Below, piece by piece: positions 1 to 8,095 of a stretch of 64,000 bases of DNA (its first letter is position 1; every line of letters begins with the position of its first letter). The notes beneath the pieces were generated by a model that saw only the letters and a program-made list of their open reading frames with translations, was not told the origin of the DNA and did not search any database. The position numbers were made by a program, and so were the translations under genes. The stretch comes from Halomonas meridiana (GTDB taxonomy: Bacteria > Pseudomonadota > Gammaproteobacteria > Pseudomonadales > Halomonadaceae). The stretch lies in assembly GCF_009846525.1 (NCBI RefSeq), contig NZ_CP024621.1:1674001-1738000 (forward strand), written 5' to 3'.

Positions 1-327
1 CAGCGGCTCGGCACCGGCCACGATCAGGTCATTCACGCACATGGCTACCAGGTCGATGCCGATAGTGTCATGCTTGCCAAGGTCCATGGCCAGACGCAGC
101 TTGGTGCCGACACCGTCGGTACCTGAGACGAGAACCGGCTGTTTGTAGCCTGCGGGCAGCTCGCACAGCGCGCCGAAACCGCCAAGGCCACCCATCACTT
201 CAGGGCGTGACGTGCGCTTGGCAACGTGCTTGATACGATCGACAAGAGCGTTGCCGGCATCGATATCGACACCTGCGTCTTTATAGCTGAGAGAGGGCGT
301 AGCCTGGGAGGGAGAAGTCTCGGTCAT
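1..327 (-). CDS. purM: Phosphoribosylformylglycinamidine cyclo-ligase (AIR synthetase), 5' part only
   Basis: PurM converts FGAM to AIR with ATP in de novo purine synthesis in the cytoplasm. Only the first 109 codons lie in the window; the gene runs off the left edge. The reverse complement begins [19 protein letters not shown] and continues with the glycine-rich stretch [12 protein letters not shown] and the [13 protein letters not shown] nucleotide-binding segment, followed by [10 protein letters not shown], all diagnostic of PurM. The ATG at 327 is the natural start because the conserved [13 protein letters not shown] block follows closely. It is divergent from perM, as in Pseudomonas-type genomes. 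The truncation is due to the window edge, not to damage. Confidence 0.95.
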   Translation of the reverse strand, partial: MTETSPSQATPSLSYKDAGVDIDAGNALVDRIKHVAKRTSRPEVMGGLGGFGALCELPAGYKQPVLVSGTDGVGTKLRLAMDLGKHDTIGIDLVAMCVNDLIVAGAEPL

Positions 328-526
328 GACAGGTCCTGTGAAGCCTATGCAATGCTGCAATGCGATTGTGCTGGCAAGTAGCCAGTGCCGGAGCAATAAC
401 GGGGTGCGATTGTATCACCCAGCGACGTAAGTCGCATCGATGTGACGCGTTATCAGGTGCGTGGCGGCCAACTTTTGTTACTATTCAAGCACTACCGCTG
501 ACCGTATATCCAGGAAGGAGCAGGGA

Positions 527-1639
527 ATGAGACATTCATGGTGGGGAATCGCGCTGGTCGTTGCGCTGGTGGGAACGGTGTATTTTCTTGATGCCGTGCT
601 AATGCCCTTCATTGCAGGGTTGATTTTGGCCTACCTCGCGGACCCGCTAACCGACTATTTTCAGCGTCTGGGCATGCGGCGCACCTGGGCGGTCAGCAGC
701 GTGTTCTTGGTGTTGATGTTCGTGCTGGCGCTGAGCCTGCTGATTCTCATTCCCCTCGTGGTACAGCAGATCAAGCAACTGGGAGAGGCCCTGCCGGGCG
801 TGCTCAACTGGGTAGAAAGTGTACTGGCTCCCCAGGTTCAGGAGTGGACCGGTTATGACCTTGCCACAGAGCTTGGCAACGTTCGCGAAACCTTGATCGA
901 AAACTGGCGGGACGCGGGTAGTTACGTAGCGCAGGCTCTGGGCCAGATTGGTCGCTCGGGCATGGCGTTCGTCTCTTGGGTGACGTATGTCGCGCTCATT
1001 CCCGTAGTGACGTTCTATTTGCTGCTGGACTGGGATCGTATGCTCGACAACCTGGGAAACTTGGTGCCGCGCCAATGGGCAGACGATACGTTTCGCCTAG
1101 CGCGCCGCTGCGATGAAGTGTTGGCGTCGTTTTTACGCGGCCAGCTGCTCGTCATGCTGTGCTTGGGCATCATTTATGCCGCAGGGTTGACACTGCTAGG
1201 CCTCAATTTTGGCCTGCTGATCGGCGCGCTCTCGGGGCTGGTCAGCATCGTGCCGTTTTTAGGCTTCATTGTCGGGCTAGTGATCGCGTTGGTGGTGGCA
1301 CTGTTCCAGTTTGATACGTGGTGGGCGCTGTTAGGCGTCGTGGCTGTTTTTGGTTTGGGACAGGTGGCGGAGAGCGTCGTACTGCAACCCAAGCTATTAG
1401 GCGATAAGATTGGCTTGCACCCGGTAGCGGTCATCTTTGCGGTGCTCGCGGGCGGGCATCTTTTTGGCCTCACGGGCGTGCTATTGGCGCTACCGGCCGC
1501 AGCGGTGATCATGGTGCTGCTACGTGAAGTGAAAGACCGATATAAAAATAGTGCGCTCTACGACGCACACTTAGAAACCCCAGAAGCGCATACTCCGGAT
1601 GATGCAAGGGGTCGCGACGACAAAAGGGAGTCATCATGA
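527..1639 (+). CDS. perM: AI-2E family transporter / PerM-type permease
   Basis: A 370-residue polytopic inner-membrane protein of the AI-2E/PerM family (PF01594). Hydrophobic segments lie at the N-terminus (two closely spaced helices within residues 1-50), near residue 70, and in a dense C-terminal block from about residue 205 to 330. A hydrophilic tail rich in charged residues follows. The substrate is uncertain: some members export autoinducer-2, others have been linked to Na/H exchange, and this sequence does not decide. The ATG at 527 was preferred over the upstream ATG at 461 because a good AAGGAG sits just before it and the family usually starts at such a hydrophobic segment. The stop overlaps the hda start (ATGA), so the two are translationally coupled. 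Confidence 0.85.
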   Translation: MRHSWWGIALVVALVGTVYFLDAVLMPFIAGLILAYLADPLTDYFQRLGMRRTWAVSSVFLVLMFVLALSLLILIPLVVQQIKQLGEALPGVLNWVESVLAPQVQEWTGYDLATELGNVRETLIENWRDAGSYVAQALGQIGRSGMAFVSWVTYVALIPVVTFYLLLDWDRMLDNLGNLVPRQWADDTFRLARRCDEVLASFLRGQLLVMLCLGIIYAAGLTLLGLNFGLLIGALSGLVSIVPFLGFIVGLVIALVVALFQFDTWWALLGVVAVFGLGQVAESVVLQPKLLGDKIGLHPVAVIFAVLAGGHLFGLTGVLLALPAAAVIMVLLREVKDRYKNSALYDAHLETPEAHTPDDARGRDDKRESS

Positions 1640-2340
1640 GCCGATTACCGGCACAGCTGCCGCTTGGGGTGGGGCTGCGCGACGATGCCACGTTCGATAA
1701 CTACTATGCGTCCCGTGCGAATGCGTCGTTGGTCGATCACCTCAGTCATCAGCTTACGCCTGGCTCAGAGCCGTTTCTTTACGTATGGGGCGCCCCGGGT
1801 AGTGGGCGCAGCCATTTATTGCAAGCGGCCTGCCATGCGGCTTCAGACCAAGATAAGCGTGCCCTCTATTTGCCGCTTGCAGACCTTGGTCACTTTCCGC
1901 CACTCATGTTGGAAGATATCGAGCGGCTCGATCTGGTGGCCATCGATGACCTGGAGTACGTCATTGGACGCAAGCGCTGGGAAGAGGCGCTATTTCATGC
2001 CTTCAACCGTTTGCGAGATGAGGGCAAAGCGCTACTGATTGCGGCCAACAAACCGCCGCGCCATTTGCAGGTGGTACTGCCGGACTTGGCGTCACGGTTG
2101 GCCTGGGGCGTGACGTTCCATCTTCACCCGATGGACGATAATGACCGATTGGCTGCACTGAAGCTGCGTGCCAATGTGCGTGGCATGCAGCTGCCGGATG
2201 ACGTGGGGCGCTATATCATGCACCGCGGGCCGCGGGAGCTGGGTGAACTTTGCCGCGCCTTGGAAACGTTGGATCAAGCGTCGCTATCAGCAAAGCGAAA
2301 ACTAACGATTCCCTTCGTCAAGTCGGCGCTCAATTGGTAA
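1636..2340 (+). CDS. hda: DnaA regulatory inactivator Hda
   Basis: Hda binds the DNA-loaded beta sliding clamp and stimulates ATP hydrolysis by DnaA, preventing re-initiation of replication. The 234-residue protein has the family layout: an N-terminal clamp-binding motif (QLPLGV at residues 8-13), a P-loop GAPGSGRSH at residues 52-60, the Walker B-like AIDDLEYV near residue 100, and a C-terminal lid with the sensor region GPRELGELCRALETLD. Arginine in place of lysine in the P-loop is also seen in E. coli Hda and is not a defect. It overlaps the end of perM by four bases, a gene pair conserved in many gammaproteobacteria. Confidence 0.93.
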   Translation: MSRLPAQLPLGVGLRDDATFDNYYASRANASLVDHLSHQLTPGSEPFLYVWGAPGSGRSHLLQAACHAASDQDKRALYLPLADLGHFPPLMLEDIERLDLVAIDDLEYVIGRKRWEEALFHAFNRLRDEGKALLIAANKPPRHLQVVLPDLASRLAWGVTFHLHPMDDNDRLAALKLRANVRGMQLPDDVGRYIMHRGPRELGELCRALETLDQASLSAKRKLTIPFVKSALNW

Positions 2341-2372
2341 AACGCCCCTGCCAGTCAACTGGCAAGGGCGTT
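2341..2372 (-). terminator. Hairpin terminator downstream of the phasin gene
   Basis: A near-perfect inverted repeat (arms AACGCCCcTGCCAG and CTGGCAaGGGCGTT around a TCAA loop) sits between the convergent ends of hda and the phasin gene. The run of T bases lies on the minus-strand side, so it best serves as terminator for the phasin transcript. It may also stop perM-hda transcription. Confidence 0.65.
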
Positions 2373-2407
2373 GGAAGACGGCTCTATTGCGCGATCTATC
2401 AGGTGCG

Positions 2408-2785
2408 TTAGGCGGTCTTGCTCATCTTGGTGGCAGCGGCTTGTGCCTGCTTCACGTTTTCTTCAGTCAGCTTTTGACTCTTCTGCAGGAAGTCCTGCTG
2501 TAACGACACGACTTTGTCTGCATCGCCTTTGACACGCTCTGCCAACTCTTTCGCCACTTTTTGCTGGCCTTCCATGTAGCTGCGGAGGCCGTCGGCATCT
2601 TTGACGCTCATCAGCTGGCGCATTTGCGCAATGCCAGTATCGACATAGGCTTTGTTAGCGTCTAACTGAGCGTTCATCAGTTTTTCGGAGTAATCGATGC
2701 TCAAGCTCATGTAGGCGCGGGCCGGTGCCATGAACAGATTATCGAACTGCTGGGTCATTTCGTTGGTGTTAAACGTACGCATCAT
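2408..2785 (-). CDS. Phasin family protein
   Basis: A 125-residue helical protein resembling the phasin family (PF09361 type), small amphipathic proteins that coat polyhydroxyalkanoate granules. It begins MMRTFNTNEMTQQFDNLF and then MAPARAYMSLSIDYSEKLMNAQ, the usual N-terminal helix, and ends in a long charged coiled-coil-like part rich in K, E, Q and A. An AGGAG lies five bases before the ATG at 2785; a GTG at 2791 and an ATG at 2782 are alternatives. It is monocistronic, with a promoter candidate at 2904-2932 and a hairpin terminator. No PHA synthase gene is in the window, so the link with PHA is family knowledge only. Confidence 0.8.
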   Translation of the reverse strand: MMRTFNTNEMTQQFDNLFMAPARAYMSLSIDYSEKLMNAQLDANKAYVDTGIAQMRQLMSVKDADGLRSYMEGQQKVAKELAERVKGDADKVVSLQQDFLQKSQKLTEENVKQAQAAATKMSKTA

Positions 2786-2903
2786 CAACACTCCTGTGCC
2801 ATTTGCTAAGGTCGTGGGCTGCTAAGCTGCGCCCAGGACGGTTCGTTAATCAGCGTCGGCGAGTCAAGGAATGCACCGTCACTGATGAGATATCTTGCAT
2901 CGC

Positions 2904-2932
2904 AGCATAGCAAGCGCTTTTGTGCAGTGCAA
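2904..2932 (-). promoter_or_regulatory. Putative sigma70 promoter of the phasin gene
   Basis: Read on the minus strand, TTGCAC (2932-2927) and TATGCT (2909-2904) are separated by 17 bases. This is close to consensus and correctly oriented about 120 bases upstream of the phasin start. Assigned by eye. Confidence 0.45.
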
Positions 2933-3036
2933 CATTGCTGGCCAATAAACCTGGTCTAGCGTTTGTGTCAATGGTGCAACGCACGGGGTTGGCAAAGCAC
3001 GGGTTTACCAAAGAGAGTGGGGCCGCTAGGCTGAAT

Positions 3037-3055
3037 TATAGAGAGAATCGTTATC
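3037..3055 (+). promoter_or_regulatory. Putative Fur box upstream of fumC
   Basis: The 19-base site TATAGAGAGAATCGTTATC matches the classical Fur consensus GATAATGATAATCATTATC at 14 of 19 positions by hand count, with the right half best conserved. It lies about 50 bases before the fumC start, where bound Fur would overlap the expected transcription start. FumC is the iron-independent fumarase, and in Pseudomonas aeruginosa a fumC gene is iron-repressed, so the placement makes biological sense. Confidence 0.4.
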
Positions 3056-3106
3056 AAGCAGCGGAGAGGGAGTGCCCTCCCGCCGATGACTCACCAGGAG
3101 GGTAGT

Positions 3107-4483
3107 ATGGAAACGCGTATTGAGCGGGATAGCATGGGGGAGTTGGAGGTGCCTGCCACGGCGCTCTACGGCGCACAGACCCAGCGTGCCATCAACAACT
3201 TTCCCGTATCGGGCACGCCTATGCCGGTGGCGTTCGTTCATGCGGTTGCTCGTATCAAGCTGGCAGCGGCGCGCAGTAATCATCAGTTAGGGATATTGGA
3301 TGCCGAGCGTGCCCAGGCGATCGAAAAAGCCGCACAAGCGGTGATCAATGGCCAGCACGACGAGCACTTTCCTATCGATGTTTTTCAGACGGGGTCGGGC
3401 ACGTCCACCAATATGAACGTGAACGAGGTGTTGGCGACGCTGGCCAGCCGTGAGGGCGTTGACGTCACACCCAACGATCACATCAATATGGGGCAATCCA
3501 GTAACGATGTAATCCCCACGGCGATCCACCTCTCCGCCGCCATTGCCGTGCATGAGTCGCTACGCCCGGCGCTAATCGAGCTCAAGGCAACGATTGATCG
3601 CCGTGCCAGTGAGCTTAGCCATATCGTCAAAACCGGCCGTACCCACTTGATGGACGCCATGCCGCTCCGTATGGACCAAGAGCTAGGCGCGTGGTCCAGT
3701 CAGGTGGGGCAAGCCATCGAACGATTCGACAGTGCCATGACGCGGCTATGCCGCCTCGCCCAAGGCGGTACCGCCGTGGGCACAGGCATCAATGCGCCGC
3801 CAGGGTTTGCCGACTTGATGGCCAACGACCTAAGCCAGCAAACGGGCCTCTCCTTTGCGCCTAACGACAGCTTCTTTGCTAGCTTGGCGTCGCAGGATGC
3901 CGCGGTAGAACTATCTGGTCAGTTGAAGGGGTTGGCATGTGTCGTCATGAAGATTGCCAACGACCTGCGCTGGATGAACTCGGGCCCGCTGGCGGGGTTG
4001 GGGGAAATCGAACTGGAGGCGCTGCAGCCGGGCAGCTCGATCATGCCGGGTAAGGTCAATCCCGTCATCCCCGAGTCGGCGGCGCAAGCGGCCGCTCAAG
4101 TGATTGGCTTGGATGCTGCCATCACGGTGGCCGGGCAAAGCGGCAATTTCCAGCTCAATGTCATGTTGCCCCTCGTGGCCTCGAACCTGCTCACCTCAAT
4201 CACTTTGATGAGCAGTACCGCCAAGCTGCTGGGCGAGCGTGCCATCGCCACCTTCAAAGTCCGTGAAGACAATCTGCAAGGCCCGCTAGCGCGCAATCCT
4301 ATTCTCGTCACCGCACTCAATAGCGTGATTGGCTACAACGCCGCCGCAGCGATTGCCAAAAAGGCCTACCAAGCAGGCCGACCAATCATCGATGTGGCGG
4401 AAGAAGAGACCGAGTTGGACCGAGCGACCTTGGAGCGGCTGCTCGATCCCACGGTATTGACGAAGGGCGGCGTCCCAGAGTAA
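3107..4483 (+). CDS. fumC: Class II fumarate hydratase
   Basis: FumC catalyses the reversible hydration of fumarate to L-malate in the TCA cycle without an iron-sulfur cluster. The 458-residue protein is of normal family length. It shows the superfamily signature GSSIMPGKVNP at about residues 310-320, the TGSGTSTNMNVNEV segment, and the GQSSNDVIPTA and GRTHLMDAMP active-site regions. The ATG at 3107 follows GGAGGG and begins METRIERDSMGELEVP, as in FumC proteins; the in-frame ATG at 3086 lacks a comparable ribosome site. Monocistronic, convergent with the EEP-family gene. A Fur-like site upstream suggests induction under iron limitation. Confidence 0.95.
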   Translation: METRIERDSMGELEVPATALYGAQTQRAINNFPVSGTPMPVAFVHAVARIKLAAARSNHQLGILDAERAQAIEKAAQAVINGQHDEHFPIDVFQTGSGTSTNMNVNEVLATLASREGVDVTPNDHINMGQSSNDVIPTAIHLSAAIAVHESLRPALIELKATIDRRASELSHIVKTGRTHLMDAMPLRMDQELGAWSSQVGQAIERFDSAMTRLCRLAQGGTAVGTGINAPPGFADLMANDLSQQTGLSFAPNDSFFASLASQDAAVELSGQLKGLACVVMKIANDLRWMNSGPLAGLGEIELEALQPGSSIMPGKVNPVIPESAAQAAAQVIGLDAAITVAGQSGNFQLNVMLPLVASNLLTSITLMSSTAKLLGERAIATFKVREDNLQGPLARNPILVTALNSVIGYNAAAAIAKKAYQAGRPIIDVAEEETELDRATLERLLDPTVLTKGGVPE

Positions 4484-4512
4484 CGGGGCGCCCCGATGCA
4501 CGGGCAAAATGG

Positions 4513-5583
4513 CTACGTTTCTTGACGTTCCGTTTTGCCTTTTTGAATGGTTTCGCTGGCTTCTTGGCGCTCCTCTTGGCTCGCCTCTGGGTTGTCGTGC
4601 TCATCTTGACGGGAGGGGCGATAGCAGAGCGTCGCGAGGATCGGGAAGTGGTCGGAGCCGAAGGCGTCCAGGCGTTGCATGCTGTCCAGCGTAAAGTGTT
4701 CGCTCACGAATACGTGATCCAGTGGCCAGCGCAGAAACGGATAATTTGCATGAAACGTACTAAACATACCGCGCCCGCGTCGAGGGTCGAGCATGCCGCT
4801 GATACGGCAAAATCGACGCGTGGTGCGTGACCAGGCGACATCGTTGAGGTCACCTGCGACGAGCGTGGCCGATGGGTTTTGATGTATCTCTTTACCCACC
4901 AAGAGCAGTTCGGCGTCTCGCCATAGCGATTTTTCGCTTTCACTGGGAGCCGGGGGGCGAGGGTGCAGCGCGTGCAGCCGAATATTGTCGCCGCTTGCCA
5001 GAGTGACATAGGTGTGGATGGAGGGAATGTCATCCTGGATCAACCATTTTACTTCCGTCTCACTGAGCGTAAGTCGAGAGTACAGATGCATGCCGTAGAG
5101 GTTATCGAGTGGGATTTTTACATTGTGCGGCCAGCGGTCCGCAAGGGCCTGATCGAGCTGATCTTGCCACCACTGGTCGGACTCTAACGTGATCACGATG
5201 TCGGGCTGGTGCTGCTCTATCATGGCCAGCAGCGTGTCTGCCTTGCGATTGGGGGTAAGTACGTTGGCAATCAGCAGCGTGATTTTTTGGTCGTCTGGCG
5301 CGTCGTGAGACGATTGCACTTGTACGGGCCACAGCCGTGTCCAGGGAAGAACGTAGCGCAGCTGAAGTATGCAGGTGAGTAGCGCAAGCCCTATCGTCGC
5401 TGTTTGCCATCCGCTGGGTTCCAAAAGCAGTATGCCAACGGCGGCGCAGAGCCCTGCAAGTACCGCAATTTGCAGGCGGGGAAACTCAAAACTGCGTACC
5501 CACCACCAGCGGAGTCTTACCCGCGCGATGAGCGTTGATAGTAATAACAAACCGGCGACGCATCCCAGCAAAGGCCCTAGCAA
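4513..5583 (-). CDS. Membrane-anchored endonuclease/exonuclease/phosphatase (EEP) family protein
   Basis: A 356-residue protein whose N-terminal 80 residues form two or three membrane helices and whose remaining part is an EEP fold (PF03372), a Mg-dependent phosphoesterase family. Visible family motifs are LLIANVL near the domain start, the LES metal-binding acidic position, GDLNDVAWS and the closing GSDHFPI. The substrate cannot be told from sequence. The domain probably faces the periplasm. Translation appears to start at TTG (5583) because a full AAGGAGG precedes it by six bases and no ATG does. The C-terminal tail is low-complexity and charged (many E, Q, K, R). Stand-alone gene. Confidence 0.82.
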   Translation of the reverse strand: MLGPLLGCVAGLLLLSTLIARVRLRWWWVRSFEFPRLQIAVLAGLCAAVGILLLEPSGWQTATIGLALLTCILQLRYVLPWTRLWPVQVQSSHDAPDDQKITLLIANVLTPNRKADTLLAMIEQHQPDIVITLESDQWWQDQLDQALADRWPHNVKIPLDNLYGMHLYSRLTLSETEVKWLIQDDIPSIHTYVTLASGDNIRLHALHPRPPAPSESEKSLWRDAELLLVGKEIHQNPSATLVAGDLNDVAWSRTTRRFCRISGMLDPRRGRGMFSTFHANYPFLRWPLDHVFVSEHFTLDSMQRLDAFGSDHFPILATLCYRPSRQDEHDNPEASQEERQEASETIQKGKTERQET

Positions 5584-5716
5584 AACTTACCTCCTTATCC
5601 GCAAGCGATTATGATTAATCTATGTGCAGCTTAGCCGTTAGCTTTGATAAGTGTCGATGTAATTTGCGGTAGCGGGCAGTGGAAGGCGCTAATGTAGGGG
5701 AAGACGCAAAAATGAC

Positions 5717-5744
5717 TTGCAATTCAGCCATGAAGCCGTAGAAT
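5717..5744 (+). promoter_or_regulatory. Putative promoter of the tRNA-Val pair
   Basis: TTGCAA (5717-5722) and TAGAAT (5739-5744) are spaced by 16 bases, just upstream of the first tRNA. A C-rich stretch follows the -10, as often found for stable RNA promoters. Assigned by eye. Confidence 0.5.
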
Positions 5745-5762
5745 ACGCATCCGTTGCACAGC

Positions 5763-5839
5763 AGGACCATAGCTCAGTTGGTTAGAGCGCCACGTTGACA
5801 TCGTGGAGGTCGGCGGTTCAAATCCGCCTGGTCCTACCA
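5763..5839 (+). tRNA. tRNA-Val (GAC anticodon), copy 1
   Basis: 77 nt including an encoded CCA. The acceptor stem AGGACCA/TGGTCCT pairs fully, U8 and the TAGCTCAGTTGG D-arm are present, the anticodon loop reads TTGACAT (anticodon GAC, valine), and the T-arm holds GGTTCAAATCC. It is co-transcribed with an identical second copy starting 22 bases later. Confidence 0.96.
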
Positions 5840-5860
5840 AGTTTGTTGGTGCACATGTTT

Positions 5861-5937
5861 AGGACCATAGCTCAGTTGGTTAGAGCGCCACGTTGACATC
5901 GTGGAGGTCGGCGGTTCAAATCCGCCTGGTCCTACCA
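5861..5937 (+). tRNA. tRNA-Val (GAC anticodon), copy 2
   Basis: Base-for-base repeat of the tRNA at 5763-5839 with encoded CCA and anticodon GAC. A strong terminator follows 10 bases downstream, closing a two-tRNA operon. Confidence 0.96.
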
Positions 5938-5947
5938 GATTCTAAAA

Positions 5948-5974
5948 AGCCCCGCTCATTGAGCGGGGCTTTTT
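5948..5974 (+). terminator. Bidirectional rho-independent terminator after tRNA-Val genes
   Basis: Perfect 10-bp stem AGCCCCGCTC/GAGCGGGGCT with an ATT loop and TTTTT following. The left flank is A-rich, so it also works for msrC, which arrives from the other side and ends at 5991. Confidence 0.9.
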
Positions 5975-5990
5975 GTTGTTTAATGCGCCA

Positions 5991-6461
5991 TCAAACGAAG
6001 CGGGGAAGGTCTGTTTGCCGCACGAAAGTGGCCACCAGCGCCTCGATGCCAGCCTGGTCTTCTTGGCTAAAGCGCGCGTGCTGGGGGCTGTCGATATCCA
6101 GAACGCCCCATACGAAACCGTCGTGTACGATGGGGACGACCAGCTCGGAACGTGAATCGGCGTCGCAAGCGATGTGGTCAGCCACCGCGTGAACGTCATC
6201 GACCCGTTGCGTTGCCTGTTCACGGGCCGCAGCCCCACAAACGCCTTTGCTAAAAGGGATGGGGTGGCAGGCGGGTTTGCCCTGGAAAGGCCCGAGGCAC
6301 AGTAGCTGCGGTTCGCGCTGCAAATAAAAGCCAACCCAGTTCAGCGCCTCTAGCGCTTGCTGAATGAAGGCGCAGGTTTGGGCGCTGTTGGTCAGCCAGT
6401 CGCGTGTGTCTAGCAAGGCCTCTAGCTGGCGGTTGAGCAGGGTGTAATCGGTGGTCGACAT
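5991..6461 (-). CDS. msrC: Free methionine-(R)-sulfoxide reductase (GAF domain)
   Basis: Reduces free L-methionine-(R)-sulfoxide to methionine with thioredoxin. The 156-residue protein is one GAF domain with the fRMsr hallmarks: CLGPFQGKPAC, IPFSKGVCGAAA and DSRSELVVPI. The three redox cysteines are at residues 65, 75 and 99; spacings of 10 and 24 match C84, C94 and C118 of the E. coli enzyme. It lies downstream of metNIQ on the same strand, after a hairpin at 6483-6510, so it may be partly co-expressed. Methionine uptake next to repair of oxidised methionine is a sensible pairing. Confidence 0.9.
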   Translation of the reverse strand: MSTTDYTLLNRQLEALLDTRDWLTNSAQTCAFIQQALEALNWVGFYLQREPQLLCLGPFQGKPACHPIPFSKGVCGAAAREQATQRVDDVHAVADHIACDADSRSELVVPIVHDGFVWGVLDIDSPQHARFSQEDQAGIEALVATFVRQTDLPRFV

Positions 6462-6482
6462 ACCATCTCCTTGGTGAAACGC

Positions 6483-6510
6483 ATCAGGCCAGCCTTTCGG
6501 CTGGCCTGAT
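6483..6510 (-). terminator. Hairpin between metQ and msrC
   Basis: Perfect 12-bp stem ATCAGGCCAGCC/GGCTGGCCTGAT with a four-base loop. On the minus strand no clean T run follows (GCGTTTC), so it may be a weak terminator or an mRNA-stabilising hairpin at the 3' end of metNIQ. Confidence 0.5.
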
Positions 6511-6533
6511 AATGATTGACGAGCGGATGAGAG

Positions 6534-7328
6534 TTACTCGTCGGTCCAGCCCGGTACCGCCGCGCCTTTGAACAGCTCGTCGGCTTTCTCGATCACTTCG
6601 TCACGCTGATAAGCGTCGACCAACTGGCGAATCTCTTCGCGATCTTCATCGCCGCCGCGAACTGCGATCAGGTTGACGTAGGGAGACTCAGGGCCTTCCT
6701 TGATCAGCGCATCGTCCAGGCTCAGGCCAGCCGGTTGGGCGAAAGTGTTGTTGATGAAGGCCATGTCTACGTCAGGCAGTACACGGGGCAGCTGCGCCGC
6801 TTCGATTTCACGAAAGCGGAAGCCGCGCGGGTTTTCTGCGATATCGATCGGCGTGGCTTCCAGGAACGTCGGATCGTTGAGCGTGATCAGGCCTTCGTTG
6901 TGCATCAGAATCAGCGCACGCCCTTCGTTGGAAGGGTCGTTGGGCAGGGCGATTTGTGCGCCGTCCGGCAGCTCATCGATGCTATCGTACTTCTCAGAAT
7001 ACGCGCCGATGGGGTAAACGAAGGTGTAGCCAGCAATGGCGAAGTCGTAGCCACGGTCATTGACCATCGCCTGCATATAGGGCTCGTGCTGGTAGGCGTT
7101 GGCATCCAGGCTGCCATCGGCCAGCGCTGCGTTCGGTGTGACGTAGTCGGTGAACTCAATGATTTCGACGTTCAGGTCGTACTCTTCTTTGGCAATGCGC
7201 GCGGCCACTTCCATGACTTCGGTTTCGGGGCCGGCGACGGTGCCCATTTTGATGGTACGGGTTTCCGCATTGGCCACGTTGATGGCCAGAGCCAGTGCGG
7301 TCAGGCTGCCGATAATGACTTTTTGCAT
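6534..7328 (-). CDS. metQ: Methionine ABC transporter substrate-binding protein
   Basis: Periplasmic NlpA/MetQ family (PF03180) protein that delivers D- or L-methionine to MetNI. 264 residues, with a signal peptide at residues 1-21 (MQKVIIGSLTALALAINVANA) that appears to be a Sec type I signal: no lipobox cysteine is present, unlike E. coli MetQ. The mature part starts ETRTIKMGTVAGPE and contains family segments such as EFTDYVTPNAAL, DANAYQHEPYM and ALPNDPSNEGRALI. The ATG at 7328 was chosen because the upstream ATG at 7364 would put 12 polar residues before the signal peptide. Third gene of metNIQ, 113 bases after metI, with a small hairpin in the gap. Confidence 0.92.
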   Translation of the reverse strand: MQKVIIGSLTALALAINVANAETRTIKMGTVAGPETEVMEVAARIAKEEYDLNVEIIEFTDYVTPNAALADGSLDANAYQHEPYMQAMVNDRGYDFAIAGYTFVYPIGAYSEKYDSIDELPDGAQIALPNDPSNEGRALILMHNEGLITLNDPTFLEATPIDIAENPRGFRFREIEAAQLPRVLPDVDMAFINNTFAQPAGLSLDDALIKEGPESPYVNLIAVRGGDEDREEIRQLVDAYQRDEVIEKADELFKGAAVPGWTDE

Positions 7329-7379
7329 GGCGTTACTCCAGTGTCGTTGTGCATCGTGTTGCAATAATGCGGGAATAAG

Positions 7380-7400
7380 AAACGCAAGTCTAATGCGTTT
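7380..7400 (-). terminator. Small hairpin between metI and metQ
   Basis: Seven-bp stem AAACGCA/TGCGTTT around a seven-base loop. On the minus strand it is followed by CTTATT, a poor T tract. It could be a partial terminator or an RNA-processing site that sets MetQ levels apart from MetNI. Confidence 0.35.
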
Positions 7401-7441
7401 TTGTTATATTTAGCTATGCCCATAACAAAGGCTGGCTATGA

Positions 7442-8095
7442 CTATTTGCGGTCGCTTTTGCGCACCAAGTAGTCGCCCAGGCTTTGAAACCCCTGTACCA
7501 GTACGACCAGGATTACCACGGTGATCAGCATGATCGTGGGGTTGAAGCGGTTGTAGCCGTAGCGAATACCCAGGTCGCCCAGTCCGCCACCGCCTACGGC
7601 GCCCGCCATGGCCGAATAGCTCACTAGGGTGACGAGCGTAATGGTGAGGCCCGTAATGATGCCGCCGCGCGCTTCAGGAATCAGCACCTTGGTAATGATT
7701 TGCCAGGGTGTCGCCCCCATGGATTGTGCAGATTCGATCAGCCCTGGCGAGATCTCGTTCAGCGCGCCCTCGATAAGGCGTGCCACGAATGGAATCGCAG
7801 CAATCGTCAGCGGGACCGACGCAGCGTTGATGCCGATGGAGGTCCCGACCAGCATGCGGGTGAAGGGGATAATGGCGACCATCAAAATGATGAACGGAAT
7901 CGAACGCCCGATATTGGTGATGATGCCCAGTGCCTGGTTGAGGACGGGCATCGCCATGATTTGCCGCGGGCGGGTCACGTAAAGCATCACGCCCAGGGGG
8001 AGTCCCAGTAGGGTGGCGATCACGCCCGACACGGCCACCATATAAAGGGTATCCAGCGTGGCCTGTAAAATGAGATCAAACATTGCGCTGGACAT
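7442..8095 (-). CDS. metI: Methionine ABC transporter permease
   Basis: Inner-membrane subunit of the MetNIQ importer, 217 residues with about five transmembrane helices and the BPD_transp_1 coupling loop around EGALNEISPGLIESAQSMGA. It begins MSSAMFDLILQATLDTLYMV, aligning with E. coli MetI. The ATG at 8095 was preferred because GGAGGT lies nine bases upstream; it overlaps the end of metN by 20 bases, so the two subunits are translationally coupled. Confidence 0.93.
   Translation of the reverse strand: MSSAMFDLILQATLDTLYMVAVSGVIATLLGLPLGVMLYVTRPRQIMAMPVLNQALGIITNIGRSIPFIILMVAIIPFTRMLVGTSIGINAASVPLTIAAIPFVARLIEGALNEISPGLIESAQSMGATPWQIITKVLIPEARGGIITGLTITLVTLVSYSAMAGAVGGGGLGDLGIRYGYNRFNPTIMLITVVILVVLVQGFQSLGDYLVRKSDRK

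Larger units (their letters stand above)
2786..3106. other. Divergent intergenic region between phasin gene and fumC
   Basis: A 321-base non-coding stretch carrying the promoters of both flanking genes. On the minus strand a sigma70-like promoter for the phasin gene reads TTGCAC, 17 bases, TATGCT (2932 to 2904). On the plus strand TTTACC (3004-3009), 17 bases, TAGGCT (3027-3032) is a weaker candidate for fumC, followed by a Fur-box-like site. No convincing small gene was seen. Confidence 0.55.

Noticed and set aside
4484..4512. CGGGGCGCCCCG palindrome after fumC as a terminator
   Set aside because: Perfect palindrome with no loop and no T tract; it cannot form a normal terminator hairpin.
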